64,000 bases of DNA from G963663525 sp963663525 (GTDB lineage Bacteria; Myxococcota_A; SURF-8; G963663525). Below the pieces are notes generated by a model. It ran no database searches and had not been told where the DNA came from. It saw only the letters and a list, made by a program, of their open reading frames with translations. Shown here piece by piece: positions 1-7,504 of this stretch; within the stretch, counting starts at the first letter, position 1; the number at the start of each line of letters is the position of its first letter. A program made the translations under genes and the position numbers. The stretch lies in the NCBI GenBank assembly GCA_963663525.2, contig CAXXHC010000003.1:992001-1056000 (forward strand), read 5' to 3'.

Positions 1-158
1 CTCGACCCGTCGAAAGGAACCCCTTTGGTCATGACTTCTTCAAGCCGCCGAGATGGAAAACCGATGTGATACCAGTTGCCTACGAGATCCGAATATTTCA
101 CGTCGATGCTCTGGATGCCATGCTTTTCGATGTCCTGTTTGATCTGCGCCAGTTTCAT
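1..158 (-). CDS. glnA: Glutamine synthetase, N-terminal part (cut by window edge)
   Basis: Only the first 52 residues are inside the window. They read from an ATG at 158 preceded by a strong GGAGGTGG ribosome site. The stretch IDVKYSDLVGNWYHI followed by VPFDGS matches the beta-Grasp N-terminal domain of class I glutamine synthetases, where a 'xFTDxxGxxxH' strand is followed by 'FDGSS'. The enzyme makes glutamine from glutamate, ammonia and ATP in the cytoplasm. The gene runs leftward out of the window, so the catalytic domain is not visible. It is separated from the efflux operon by 163 bp and is probably its own transcription unit. Confidence 0.85.
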   Translation of the reverse strand, partial: MKLAQIKQDIEKHGIQSIDVKYSDLVGNWYHIGFPSRRLEEVMTKGVPFDGS

Positions 159-217
159 GTCCACCTCCCATGATGCCGCTTTGACCGCACTCCGAAAATC
201 ATAACCAACCTGCCGGT

Positions 218-246
218 ATCAATGTACCATAAAGCCGGTTTGTCAA
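218..246 (-). promoter_or_regulatory. Possible sigma-70 promoter of glnA
   Basis: A perfect TTGACA (246-241, minus strand) is followed after 17 bp by a weak -10 candidate, ATTGAT. No GG-N10-GC sigma-54 pattern was found between the two genes. The -10 is poor, so this is a tentative call. Confidence 0.3.
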
Positions 247-321
247 TGTGTTAAAAATCATACCAAATTGCACCGAAATGAAACCAACCGACGCACGTCT
301 ACGGTAACACCCAAGAGCGAA

Positions 322-1713
322 TCATGGGCGTGGGTTGCCATTGAGCAAATCCGTTCCCTGGCTTAGAAGCAATGCGTAACGGGCTTTGTTTTCGTTCATT
401 TGGGCAATGATGCAATCGTTTTCCGATTGAGTGTGCAAGGTTTGAGCTTCCAGCAGGTCGGAGGTGGTGGCGTCTCCCGCATCATACCGCAATTTCTCGA
501 TTCGCAGATTTTCCTTGGCTTGTATCACCTGTCTGCGAGCCACCACCAGATCTTTTTGGGCTTGTTCCAATTCCAACCACTTGCTTTTCACTTCGAGACG
601 GATTTTGTCGCTTCCCTCCGTGATCTGTTCCTCGGCTTTCGCCATAGTGGCTTCGTAGGCTCTCATTTTATAATAGGAAACACCCCATTCCCAGATATTC
701 CACGACATGACCAGACCGCCGAAATACTCGTTTTCGGGCTGCGTCACCCCCGTACCCTGCATGTTGTGATACGTAAAGACGAGGTTCAGTTCAGGAAGCA
801 TTTCTCCGATGGCGACCATGCGTCCCGCATAGGCTGCGGATTCTTGGGAACGTGCACTGGAAAGTTCGGGACGCGAGGAAGCCGCATGCGCCTGTCGGTT
901 TTCAAGGCTTTCATCGATCCTCACCTCCATCATTTCCGTTTCGTCGGGAGTCAGTTCGGCTTCCAGTGAACGTCCCATGTACATGTTCAATATCGAGACC
1001 GCCAACTGTTTCGCCTTCTGGGTCGTGAAAAGTTTGCGCTCGTAATCGGAAGACGCCACCTGGACTTTCAACAAGGCGTTGCGCTCCACGACCTCCGATT
1101 TCACGAGAAGCGCTACTTGTTTTTCATACTCGGCCAGTTGCCGCAAGGCGGCTTGGACGGTTTCCTCCATTTTTGTCGCCGCGATCAATCCCATGTATCC
1201 TGCAACCACGTCCATTTGAAGGTTTCTGCGGGAAGTCAGCGCGTCGTAGCGTGCCGCGTCGGTCAGATGCTTCGAGGCTCGTTCGGCGTATGCGATCTTG
1301 AAAAGCTGTCCGATAGGTTGCGCCACAGTCAATCCCGCTTCGTATACGAGATTGTCTCGCACCTTCAGTTGAAGGCCATTCTGCTGGAATTGTGCAAGAG
1401 CGGCCAGAGTCTCTTCGGACATGAATCGCTGAAAATCTCCGAGCAAGGTGAAAAGAATATCCAGATCCACGGGAATATTCACGTCGGAATCGAAGCGGAT
1501 CACCTTGCCGTCCAGACGCAAAACGGGCAGAAAGTGGCCTCGAACGCTTTTTCTGCGGTTTTCCTGAATGGAAATTTCATGACTTGCCACCTTCAAACCA
1601 TGACTGTTTTCCATGGCGGCCTTTAAAACCTGTTCGAGGCTCATCGTTTCCGCCGTAGCGATCGATGGCAAACATTGAAACAAAACCCAAACACTAAGCA
1701 ACATTCGTTTCAT
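322..1713 (-). CDS. TolC-family outer-membrane efflux protein
   Basis: A 463-residue outer-membrane channel protein of the TolC/OEP family, the exit duct of a tripartite efflux pump. The ATG at 1713 was chosen because it overlaps the stop of the upstream permease gene (ATGA). It also opens a clear signal peptide, MKRMLLSVWVLFQCLPS ending in ATA-ET. A much longer reading upstream is only permease sequence in another frame. The mature protein shows the duplicated long-helix pattern of the family, with heptad-rich stretches around residues 130-260 and 340-450. It ends the operon TetR - fusion protein - permease - permease - TolC and is translationally coupled to the second permease. Substrate unknown. 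Confidence 0.9.
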   Translation of the reverse strand: MKRMLLSVWVLFQCLPSIATAETMSLEQVLKAAMENSHGLKVASHEISIQENRRKSVRGHFLPVLRLDGKVIRFDSDVNIPVDLDILFTLLGDFQRFMSEETLAALAQFQQNGLQLKVRDNLVYEAGLTVAQPIGQLFKIAYAERASKHLTDAARYDALTSRRNLQMDVVAGYMGLIAATKMEETVQAALRQLAEYEKQVALLVKSEVVERNALLKVQVASSDYERKLFTTQKAKQLAVSILNMYMGRSLEAELTPDETEMMEVRIDESLENRQAHAASSRPELSSARSQESAAYAGRMVAIGEMLPELNLVFTYHNMQGTGVTQPENEYFGGLVMSWNIWEWGVSYYKMRAYEATMAKAEEQITEGSDKIRLEVKSKWLELEQAQKDLVVARRQVIQAKENLRIEKLRYDAGDATTSDLLEAQTLHTQSENDCIIAQMNENKARYALLLSQGTDLLNGNPRP

Positions 1714-2927
1714 TTTGTAACCTCTGTCGGAACGCCGGCGGCGCTCGGTTCGCTCGGATGTACGATTGGGCGGTTTCCAATTCGAAAATTTCGCCACGGG
1801 CGGCGGATCGCGAACCAGGCAAGAAGGCTCCAGGCAAGAAACTGCAAAGCCATCCACCATAGCCACGGTTCGAGGATCGCCACTCCCGCTTGTCGCATGG
1901 ACGTGATACGAAAGGCCTGCAAGACCGGGGTTGCCGGAAATATGGACATGACGGCCTGTACGTGTCCGGGCATCATGTCGAACGGCCACGTAAAGCCGGA
2001 CCCTAGAAAAACAGGCGTCGAAATGAACATGAGATACTCGAAGGAAGCGAAATTGTCTTTGAACAAATTCGATACGGCCATCACCATCGGGGTCATGGTG
2101 ACGATGAAAAGCGTGAATAAAACAGTGGTTGTGGCGTAGCTGGTGATGGACCAGCCGAAAGAAGGCATGAAGACGCCGAGAATCAGCACGAGGCCAAACA
2201 GGTAAAAAACATATTGTCCTAAAATTTTTCCGAGCATGTACAACACCGGATGGGGATGATCCTCGGCGAAATCACCTTCTTTGCGTTGGAGTCCCACACT
2301 GAAAGCCATGCCGATAAGCATGAGTTGCTGAAGAACGATCAGCAATATGCCGGGCACCACGAAATCGCCGTATGCCGCCGACGGATGAAACAGAAGCCTG
2401 TCGTCAACGGCCAGGGGCTGAACGCGATCTGCGGCGGATTCCGGCGGGATACCGTTTTTCATCAGGAAAGAGGCGTTCAGGCGTGCGTTGTACGTGCCCA
2501 CGACCGCATAAACTCCCGGCAACGCGCTGCCGTAGGTGAAGACATTGGCCGTGTTGACCCATAACTTGACCGTTCCTTGTCGTCCACGTTTGATTTTGCT
2601 GGAAAAGTCGGAAGGAATGAAAAACAGCACTTCCGCTTTTCGCTTTTTGATGGCGTCGAATCCCTTTTCCACGGTGCTTGGTCGATCGACGATTCGCAGC
2701 TCTTTCGTTGCGTCCAGGGCCGTGATTAACGAACGGGAAAGCGCGCTGTTGTCCTGATCGATCAGCAACGTGGGACGTTCATAGGCGCTGTCGTTCATGT
2801 ACAGATAGGAAACCGTCGGCGGATAGATCAAAGGAATCGCGAGAAGCACCATAAGTAGCGAAGGATGACGGAAAATGGCGCTCCATTCGGATTTCATGCT
2901 TTTCCAGAGCGTGTGGATTATTTGCAT
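1710..2927 (-). CDS. ABC-2 type permease (YhhJ/YbhR-like), second copy
   Basis: A 405-residue inner-membrane permease of the ABC-2 family. It has one membrane helix near residues 24-42, a large periplasmic segment that includes the family-typical 'IDQDNSALSRSL' stretch, and about five helices between residues 190 and 375. It resembles the YbhS/YbhR and YhhJ subunits of drug-export systems that work with a HlyD-type fusion protein. Its start overlaps the end of the other permease by 10 bp, and its stop overlaps the TolC start, so the set is translationally coupled. The C-terminal tail (RPWRNFRIGNRP and on) is basic and probably cytoplasmic. No ATPase gene lies in the cluster. Confidence 0.88.
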   Translation of the reverse strand: MQIIHTLWKSMKSEWSAIFRHPSLLMVLLAIPLIYPPTVSYLYMNDSAYERPTLLIDQDNSALSRSLITALDATKELRIVDRPSTVEKGFDAIKKRKAEVLFFIPSDFSSKIKRGRQGTVKLWVNTANVFTYGSALPGVYAVVGTYNARLNASFLMKNGIPPESAADRVQPLAVDDRLLFHPSAAYGDFVVPGILLIVLQQLMLIGMAFSVGLQRKEGDFAEDHPHPVLYMLGKILGQYVFYLFGLVLILGVFMPSFGWSITSYATTTVLFTLFIVTMTPMVMAVSNLFKDNFASFEYLMFISTPVFLGSGFTWPFDMMPGHVQAVMSIFPATPVLQAFRITSMRQAGVAILEPWLWWMALQFLAWSLLAWFAIRRPWRNFRIGNRPIVHPSEPSAAGVPTEVTK

Positions 2928-4057
2928 GACGTGCGCTTTCTCAACGAACCGATCAGGGCGTAAAACAGCGTCGCAACCAGGATGAGACCTGCATAGAAAA
3001 GGATCTGCCCGCCGAAAAACCCGAAGATATCAGTCATGTCGCCGAAATTCATCGGGTAATGAAGCAGCATTCGAAACCCACGAGCGAAGGGGGTAAAGGG
3101 CAGAATCATGGAAAACCACTGAAACGGTTTCGGAAACATGTCGGTGGGCCAGGTGATGCCGCTGAACATGAGCGACAGCATCCCGAGAAAAATCGTCACC
3201 TGCATGGTCGTAAGCGGGATGCGGAACAGTCGGCGGACTCCGATCACGAACAGAATATCGGTGGCGATAAATACGGCCAGAAGCGCGAGAGTCGGTCCCA
3301 CGTCGCTTTGCACGAAGATGTGGGAACGCTGGAGCATTCCCCACATGAGCGCGCTTGCCAGCAACAAGCACCAGATAAAGAGCCCCAAAAACGCTCCCGC
3401 ACGTTCCGTGGCTTTGGGATAGTCACGTTGCACCGCCAGCGCTCCGATCAGCAGGTAGATGTGGAACAGGAAAAAAACCACTGCGGGAACGAGGTAAATG
3501 GCGTAGTTACGGTATGGGTTGAAGTTGAAATTGGTTTCGAGAGCGATCGGCAGCACTTTTGCCATGGATTGTTCATCGGGCGCTCCGAGTTTTTCCACCG
3601 TCGTCAAACGAACCCCGGCTGAAAAGGTCGTTGCCACCCCGGAAATCGCTGCCGAGGCGTTGCGCCCGATCAGAATGTTGCTCATGTCGGTCGCTACGAG
3701 TACTTCGCCACGTTTCCCTTTTTTTATATTGATGGAAAAGGACGAGGGAATCACCACAACGGCTGCGATTTCATCGAGAACGAGCAGATTTCGGGCGTCC
3801 TCAACGGAAACCGGACGGTGTTCCGAAACCACCAGTTCGCTCGTGGCATCGAGAAATCGCACCAGGGTACGTGACAAAGAGGAATTGTCGAAATCGATTA
3901 CGGAAATGGGGATATCGCGTACCGTGAAGCCTTGGTAAATGTCTATAGACAACCAGGCCATCAGCAACATCAGCAGCAGCAACAGGCGATGCCTTCTAAT
4001 GATGACGGGAAGAATGAACTGATGAAGGCAAGCCGCGAAAAAAGTCCGCCCGCCCAT
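2918..4057 (-). CDS. ABC-2 type permease (YbhS-like), first copy
   Basis: A 379-residue inner-membrane permease paralogous to its downstream neighbour. Both have an N-terminal helix, a periplasmic domain with an 'ISVIDFDNSSLSRTLVRFLDAT' type stretch (here residues about 51-72), and a C-terminal membrane block with five helices. The pair would form a heterodimeric membrane domain. The gene starts 3 bp after the stop of the membrane-fusion-protein gene and overlaps the next permease by 10 bp. The usual YbhF-like ATPase, which normally sits between fusion protein and permeases, is missing here and must be encoded elsewhere if the pump is functional. Confidence 0.88.
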   Translation of the reverse strand: MGGRTFFAACLHQFILPVIIRRHRLLLLLMLLMAWLSIDIYQGFTVRDIPISVIDFDNSSLSRTLVRFLDATSELVVSEHRPVSVEDARNLLVLDEIAAVVVIPSSFSINIKKGKRGEVLVATDMSNILIGRNASAAISGVATTFSAGVRLTTVEKLGAPDEQSMAKVLPIALETNFNFNPYRNYAIYLVPAVVFFLFHIYLLIGALAVQRDYPKATERAGAFLGLFIWCLLLASALMWGMLQRSHIFVQSDVGPTLALLAVFIATDILFVIGVRRLFRIPLTTMQVTIFLGMLSLMFSGITWPTDMFPKPFQWFSMILPFTPFARGFRMLLHYPMNFGDMTDIFGFFGGQILFYAGLILVATLFYALIGSLRKRTSCK

Positions 4058-4060
4058 GAT

Positions 4061-5035
4061 TTACCCGCAATTCCAGCGAACGGTCATGCCCGGTCGCATC
4101 TCGGGAACCGGGTTCTCGGGCCGCGCCTTGATTTCGAAACTTTTCAGGTCGAACGCGTTTTTGTCCGTTGTCGCCTTCCACGTGGCGAAGTCCCCCATGG
4201 AAGAAATGTTGAATATTTTCATGGGGATGGTGCGATCGATAGCGGGAAGATAGACCGTGATCCGGTCGTTGATCCTCAGTCCATTCAACATGTCCTCGCG
4301 TATGGAAAAGCTCGCCCACATGTCATCGGTATCGACGAGGGTAAGGATGGGGTATCCCGTTGCCGCCAGTTCACCGGGATGCAAAATCACTTTCGAGACT
4401 TCGCCATCGATCGGAGAATGCTGCATTGTTTCGTTTTGATAGCTTTTCACTTCGTCCAACATGGCGCTTGCCTTGTCTACCAGAGCTTCAAGCGCTTCGA
4501 TTTGTTCTTTGCGCGCCCCTTGCAACACCATGTCGTATTTGGCTTCGGCCATGGCGAGCTGATCTTTGGCGACATTGTATTTGAATTCGATTTCGTCGAA
4601 TTTGCTTTGTGAGATCGCTTGCTGCTGAACCAGCGGAAGCATCCGATCGTACATTTTTTTCGTGATATCAACTTGATGCCTGGCTGCATCCAATTGCTTG
4701 AGAACGGCGCGCTTTTCCTGGGGGCGAGCGCCTTTTTTTGCCAGTCTCAACTGGGCTTTGGATGCGTCGATACCGGCATTGACCTGCGCTATCTTGGCTT
4801 CGATCTCATCGCTGGTCAATTTAAGAAGCGCTTGTCCGGCATCGACCCTATCTCCCTCACGGACATTGATTTCTTTGACGCGCCCGGGAATTTTCGAGGC
4901 GATGTCGATCTCCGTAGCATCTATGAGGCCGGTAACGATGTTGTCGTGAATGGCCGGTTTTTCGCAGGACGACAGTGCAAAAAAAGAAAGGAAAAGAAAA
5001 ATCGAAGAGATAGCGGCTGATTGCGGTCTGAACAT
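4061..5035 (-). CDS. HlyD-family membrane-fusion lipoprotein
   Basis: A 324-residue periplasmic adaptor that links the inner-membrane permeases to the TolC-like channel. The ATG at 5035 is preferred because it gives a lipoprotein signal (MFRPQSAAIS, hydrophobic core, lipobox LSSC), so the protein should be lipid-anchored at that cysteine. It then shows a biotinyl-lipoyl half-motif (IASKIPGRVKEINVREGD), a long alpha-helical hairpin with coiled-coil character (about residues 75-190), the second lipoyl half (PIDGEVSKVILHPGEL) and a beta-barrel domain. It follows the TetR gene by 11 bp and precedes the first permease by 3 bp, so it is clearly within the operon. Confidence 0.9.
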   Translation of the reverse strand: MFRPQSAAISSIFLFLSFFALSSCEKPAIHDNIVTGLIDATEIDIASKIPGRVKEINVREGDRVDAGQALLKLTSDEIEAKIAQVNAGIDASKAQLRLAKKGARPQEKRAVLKQLDAARHQVDITKKMYDRMLPLVQQQAISQSKFDEIEFKYNVAKDQLAMAEAKYDMVLQGARKEQIEALEALVDKASAMLDEVKSYQNETMQHSPIDGEVSKVILHPGELAATGYPILTLVDTDDMWASFSIREDMLNGLRINDRITVYLPAIDRTIPMKIFNISSMGDFATWKATTDKNAFDLKSFEIKARPENPVPEMRPGMTVRWNCG

Positions 5036-5483
5036 GGCAAACCTCGCTATTTTCTTTGAATGGCTCCATCGAGGAGAAGAGACATGGTTTGTTGAAGAAT
5101 TTTGTTCATGGCTTCTTCGTTTTTGAGATCCCGATTCCAAAACTCTTCGGCCAAGGGACGCATGTTGAAAAAGTTGAAGAACAAGGAAGTAATAGATAGA
5201 GATAGGGTATGCAACCGGATGTCTTGTCTTAAAATGCCGCGTTCGATACCTTCTTCCAAGACATTTCGCAGCGTGGAAATGCCCCCGAAGGCTTGCCGGG
5301 CAAGGCGTTTCAACGAACTTTTATCCGCCAGAAGGATTTCCCAAGCCAACAACCGCACGAAGTTCGGATTATTCGCCAGAAAATAAAAATACTGGCGCAT
5401 CAGATTTTCCAAACGCTCGAAATAATCGCCTTTCGTTTTTTCGCCGGAAACTTCCAATTCGTCGAATTTCGCGAAATTCGTCC

Positions 5484-5491
5484 GTAAAACC
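5484..5491. repeat. Target-site duplication of ISL3 copy 1, left
   Basis: GTAAAACC immediately outside the left inverted repeat. The same eight bases follow the right end at 7004-7011. Eight base pairs is the duplication length known for ISL3-family elements. Confidence 0.93.
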
Positions 5492-7003
5492 GGCTCTTCG
5501 CTGTTTAGTGTGGGTAACGGCAGCTTATGCATCGGCTTCGCCGATCCGGGGACCCGTCCCCGCACCCCTGGGATTTATCGCTTTGAAGTCCAAACCTGGT
5601 TGTTGTAATAAGGGATAAAGAGAAAAGGAGAGGTTTCCCCCTCCTTTCCAGGTTCGGACCTTCGACGGCGCTCGGGTCGCGTCCCCGCGTTGCCTTATCC
5701 TCCGCCGAAGTTCTGCCAGTGTAACCTTTGCACACTGAAGGAGCAAGAGATGGACGAGCGCGGACTTTTCACGATGGCTCTTGGATTGACCCCTCCCTGG
5801 GAGGTGGTGGATATTGACTTTGACGCCGAGCGCCACCGGTTGGATCTGTACCTGGATTTTCCCGCCGGGAGCCGGTTTGCGTGCCCGCAATGCGAGGTGG
5901 CTTGCGGGGTTCACGATACGAACGAGAGGAGTTGGCGACATCTGAACTTTTTTCAGCACGAGGCGTATCTTCACGCACGCCTACCCCGGATCAAATGCCC
6001 TGAACACGGAGTAAAAACGGTGGAGGTACCTTGGGCGCGTCCTGGTGCGGGGTTCACGCTGCTTTTTGAGGCGCTGGTACTGCTTATGGCCAGAAAGGGC
6101 ATGACGCCCAAGGGGATCGGCGAAATACTTGGTGAGCACGACACGCGGATCTGGCGGGTGCTGGAATACTATGTGGACTCGAGTCTGGCGAAGCAGGACT
6201 GGTCCGAGGTCGAAGCGGTGGGCGTGGATGAAACCAGCCGTTCCCGTGGGCACGACTACGTGACGGTGTTCGTGGACATGGACGAGGCGAAGGTTCTGCA
6301 CGTGGAGCCCGGCAAAGACCACCGGACGGTGGCGGGCTTCGAGGCTGAGCTTCACGCTCACGGCGGTAAACCCGAACAGGTGAAAGAGTTCAGCATGGAC
6401 ATGTCAGCGGCGTTCATCAAGGGGGTTGGGAAACAGTTTCCCGATGCGGCGATGACCTTCGACCGCTTCCACGTGATGAAGCTTGTCAACAAGGCCGTGG
6501 ACGAGGTGCGGCGTGAGGAGCGCCAAGACAGGACTGAGTTGGAAAAGACGAGATGGGTCTGGTTGAAAAACGAGCAAAACCTTACGGACAAAGAGCGAGA
6601 GAAGTTCGATGAGTTGAAAGACAGCACGCTGAAAACGGCCAGGGGCTATCGGCTCAAAGAGACGCTTCAGTCGGTATATGCCGACTACGCAGGCCATCCA
6701 GATGACGGTGAGAAGCAGTTGCAGTACTGGTATTTCTGGGCCACGCACAGCCAACTGCCGCCGATGATCAAGGTAGCCAAAACGATCAAGACCCACTGGG
6801 ATGGGGTATTGCGGTGGTTTCAGTCAGGTTTGACACAAGGGCTGGTGGAAGGCATCAACGGTATAATTCAGGCGGCCAAGCGCAAGGCCAGAGGGTTCAG
6901 GTCGTTTAGGAAGCTTCGAACCATGATCTTCCTCGTCGCTGGAAAGCTAGACTTCGACCTGCCGCAGATGAAACTGCTTACCCACAGTAAATAGCGAGGA
7001 GGC
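5492..7003 (+). mobile_element. ISL3-family insertion sequence, copy 1 (1512 bp)
   Basis: The ends are imperfect inverted repeats: GGCTCTTCGCTGTTTAGTGT on the left against GCCTCCTCGCTATTTACTGT on the right (reverse complement), both continuing into GGGTAA. An 8-bp direct duplication flanks them. The element carries one transposase gene. Its roughly 250-bp leader contains two stable hairpins, one with an ATCGGC/GCCGAT stem at 5531-5545 and one with a GGGGA/TCCCC stem at about 5549-5562, which may damp read-through transcription into the transposase. Two further copies that look identical lie in the opposite orientation at 36811-38322 and 38328-39839. High identity suggests recent activity. Confidence 0.95.
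5750..6994 (+). CDS. ISL3-family transposase (copy 1)
   Basis: A 414-residue DDE transposase. The ATG at 5750 is chosen over an upstream TTG because GAAGGAG sits at a proper distance. Residues about 37-80 form the zinc-ribbon of the ISL3 family (CPQC, later C and H ligands). A helix-turn-helix follows around residue 115. The catalytic core shows D in 'AVGVDETS', D in 'TFDRFHVMK' and E in 'GLVEGINGII', followed by the typical 'RKARGFRSF' end. Length and order match ISL3-group (DDE_Tnp_ISL3) transposases. It is transcribed against the interrupted tetR gene. Confidence 0.95.
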   Translation: MDERGLFTMALGLTPPWEVVDIDFDAERHRLDLYLDFPAGSRFACPQCEVACGVHDTNERSWRHLNFFQHEAYLHARLPRIKCPEHGVKTVEVPWARPGAGFTLLFEALVLLMARKGMTPKGIGEILGEHDTRIWRVLEYYVDSSLAKQDWSEVEAVGVDETSRSRGHDYVTVFVDMDEAKVLHVEPGKDHRTVAGFEAELHAHGGKPEQVKEFSMDMSAAFIKGVGKQFPDAAMTFDRFHVMKLVNKAVDEVRREERQDRTELEKTRWVWLKNEQNLTDKEREKFDELKDSTLKTARGYRLKETLQSVYADYAGHPDDGEKQLQYWYFWATHSQLPPMIKVAKTIKTHWDGVLRWFQSGLTQGLVEGINGIIQAAKRKARGFRSFRKLRTMIFLVAGKLDFDLPQMKLLTHSK

Positions 7004-7011
7004 GTAAAACC
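7004..7011. repeat. Target-site duplication of ISL3 copy 1, right
   Basis: GTAAAACC, identical to 5484-5491. It fixes the right boundary of the element at 7003. Confidence 0.93.
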
Positions 7012-7196
7012 TCGGAATACAGCTTTTCCTTGGAACCGAAATACACGTAGATCATTCGTTTATTCAATTTCGACTTCGATGCGATCTCATCGACCGTTAC
7101 GACGTGGTATCCTTTTATTACAAAGAGTTTTTCCGCTTCGCGCAACAGACGTTTTCGCGCCGCCTTGGCGTCGCGTTTCGGTTTCGTGGTTTCCAT

Positions 7197-7504
7197 GGCG
7201 ATTCTTTTCCTGCCATATAAGTAACTAACCGGTTAGTTACTTATGGTCATTTTAACATTCTAACGCAAAGTGTCAATACGTTTTTCGAAAAAATCACGAC
7301 TGTCCGAAACGGGGGGGAATCATCGACCACCTGCTGCCAAATTTAATTGGGGGACGTCAACGTTTGACAATTTCGGGAGTTGATCTAAGTTCCCGTTATC
7401 AGGAGAAAAAGGCATCATCTGGTGGATCAATTGGAACTATGGCAGGGTAAGGAGCAATCGCCTTTAGGCCGTGCCCATAAAACTGCTTTGAGTGGTTGGC
7501 ACTT
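7197..7504. other. Intergenic region upstream of the split tetR
   Basis: 308 bp between the tetR start and the end of the membrane kinase gene. Apart from the palindrome at 7217-7244 I see no gene, terminator with T-run or repeat. Confidence 0.6.
7217..7244. promoter_or_regulatory. 28-bp perfect palindrome, likely TetR operator
   Basis: The left half ATAAGTAACTAACC is followed directly by its exact reverse complement. It begins 21 bp upstream of the tetR start codon at 7196, the normal place for an autoregulatory operator that also covers the efflux operon promoter. Because the repressor gene is now split, the operator may be unoccupied. Confidence 0.8.

Larger units (their letters stand above)
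5047..7196 (-). pseudogene. TetR-family repressor interrupted by an ISL3 element
   Basis: The N-terminal part (7196-7004) carries a complete TetR helix-turn-helix, with TVDEIASKSKLNKRMIYVYF around residues 34-53. The C-terminal part (5491-5047) carries the ligand/dimer domain ending in LLLDGAIQRK. If the 1512-bp element and one 8-bp duplication are removed, the frame joins exactly (YSEVLR followed by TNFAKFDELE) and gives a 209-residue protein of normal TetR length. The gene was therefore intact before insertion. It heads the efflux operon and presumably repressed it through the palindrome at 7217-7244. The N-terminal fragment could still be made as a truncated DNA-binding domain without a dimerisation domain. 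Confidence 0.92.

Noticed and set aside
1714..1989. 92-codon N-terminal extension of the TolC-like protein
   Set aside because: It lies inside the permease gene in another frame, has no signal peptide, and a proper ATG with a signal sequence follows at 1713.
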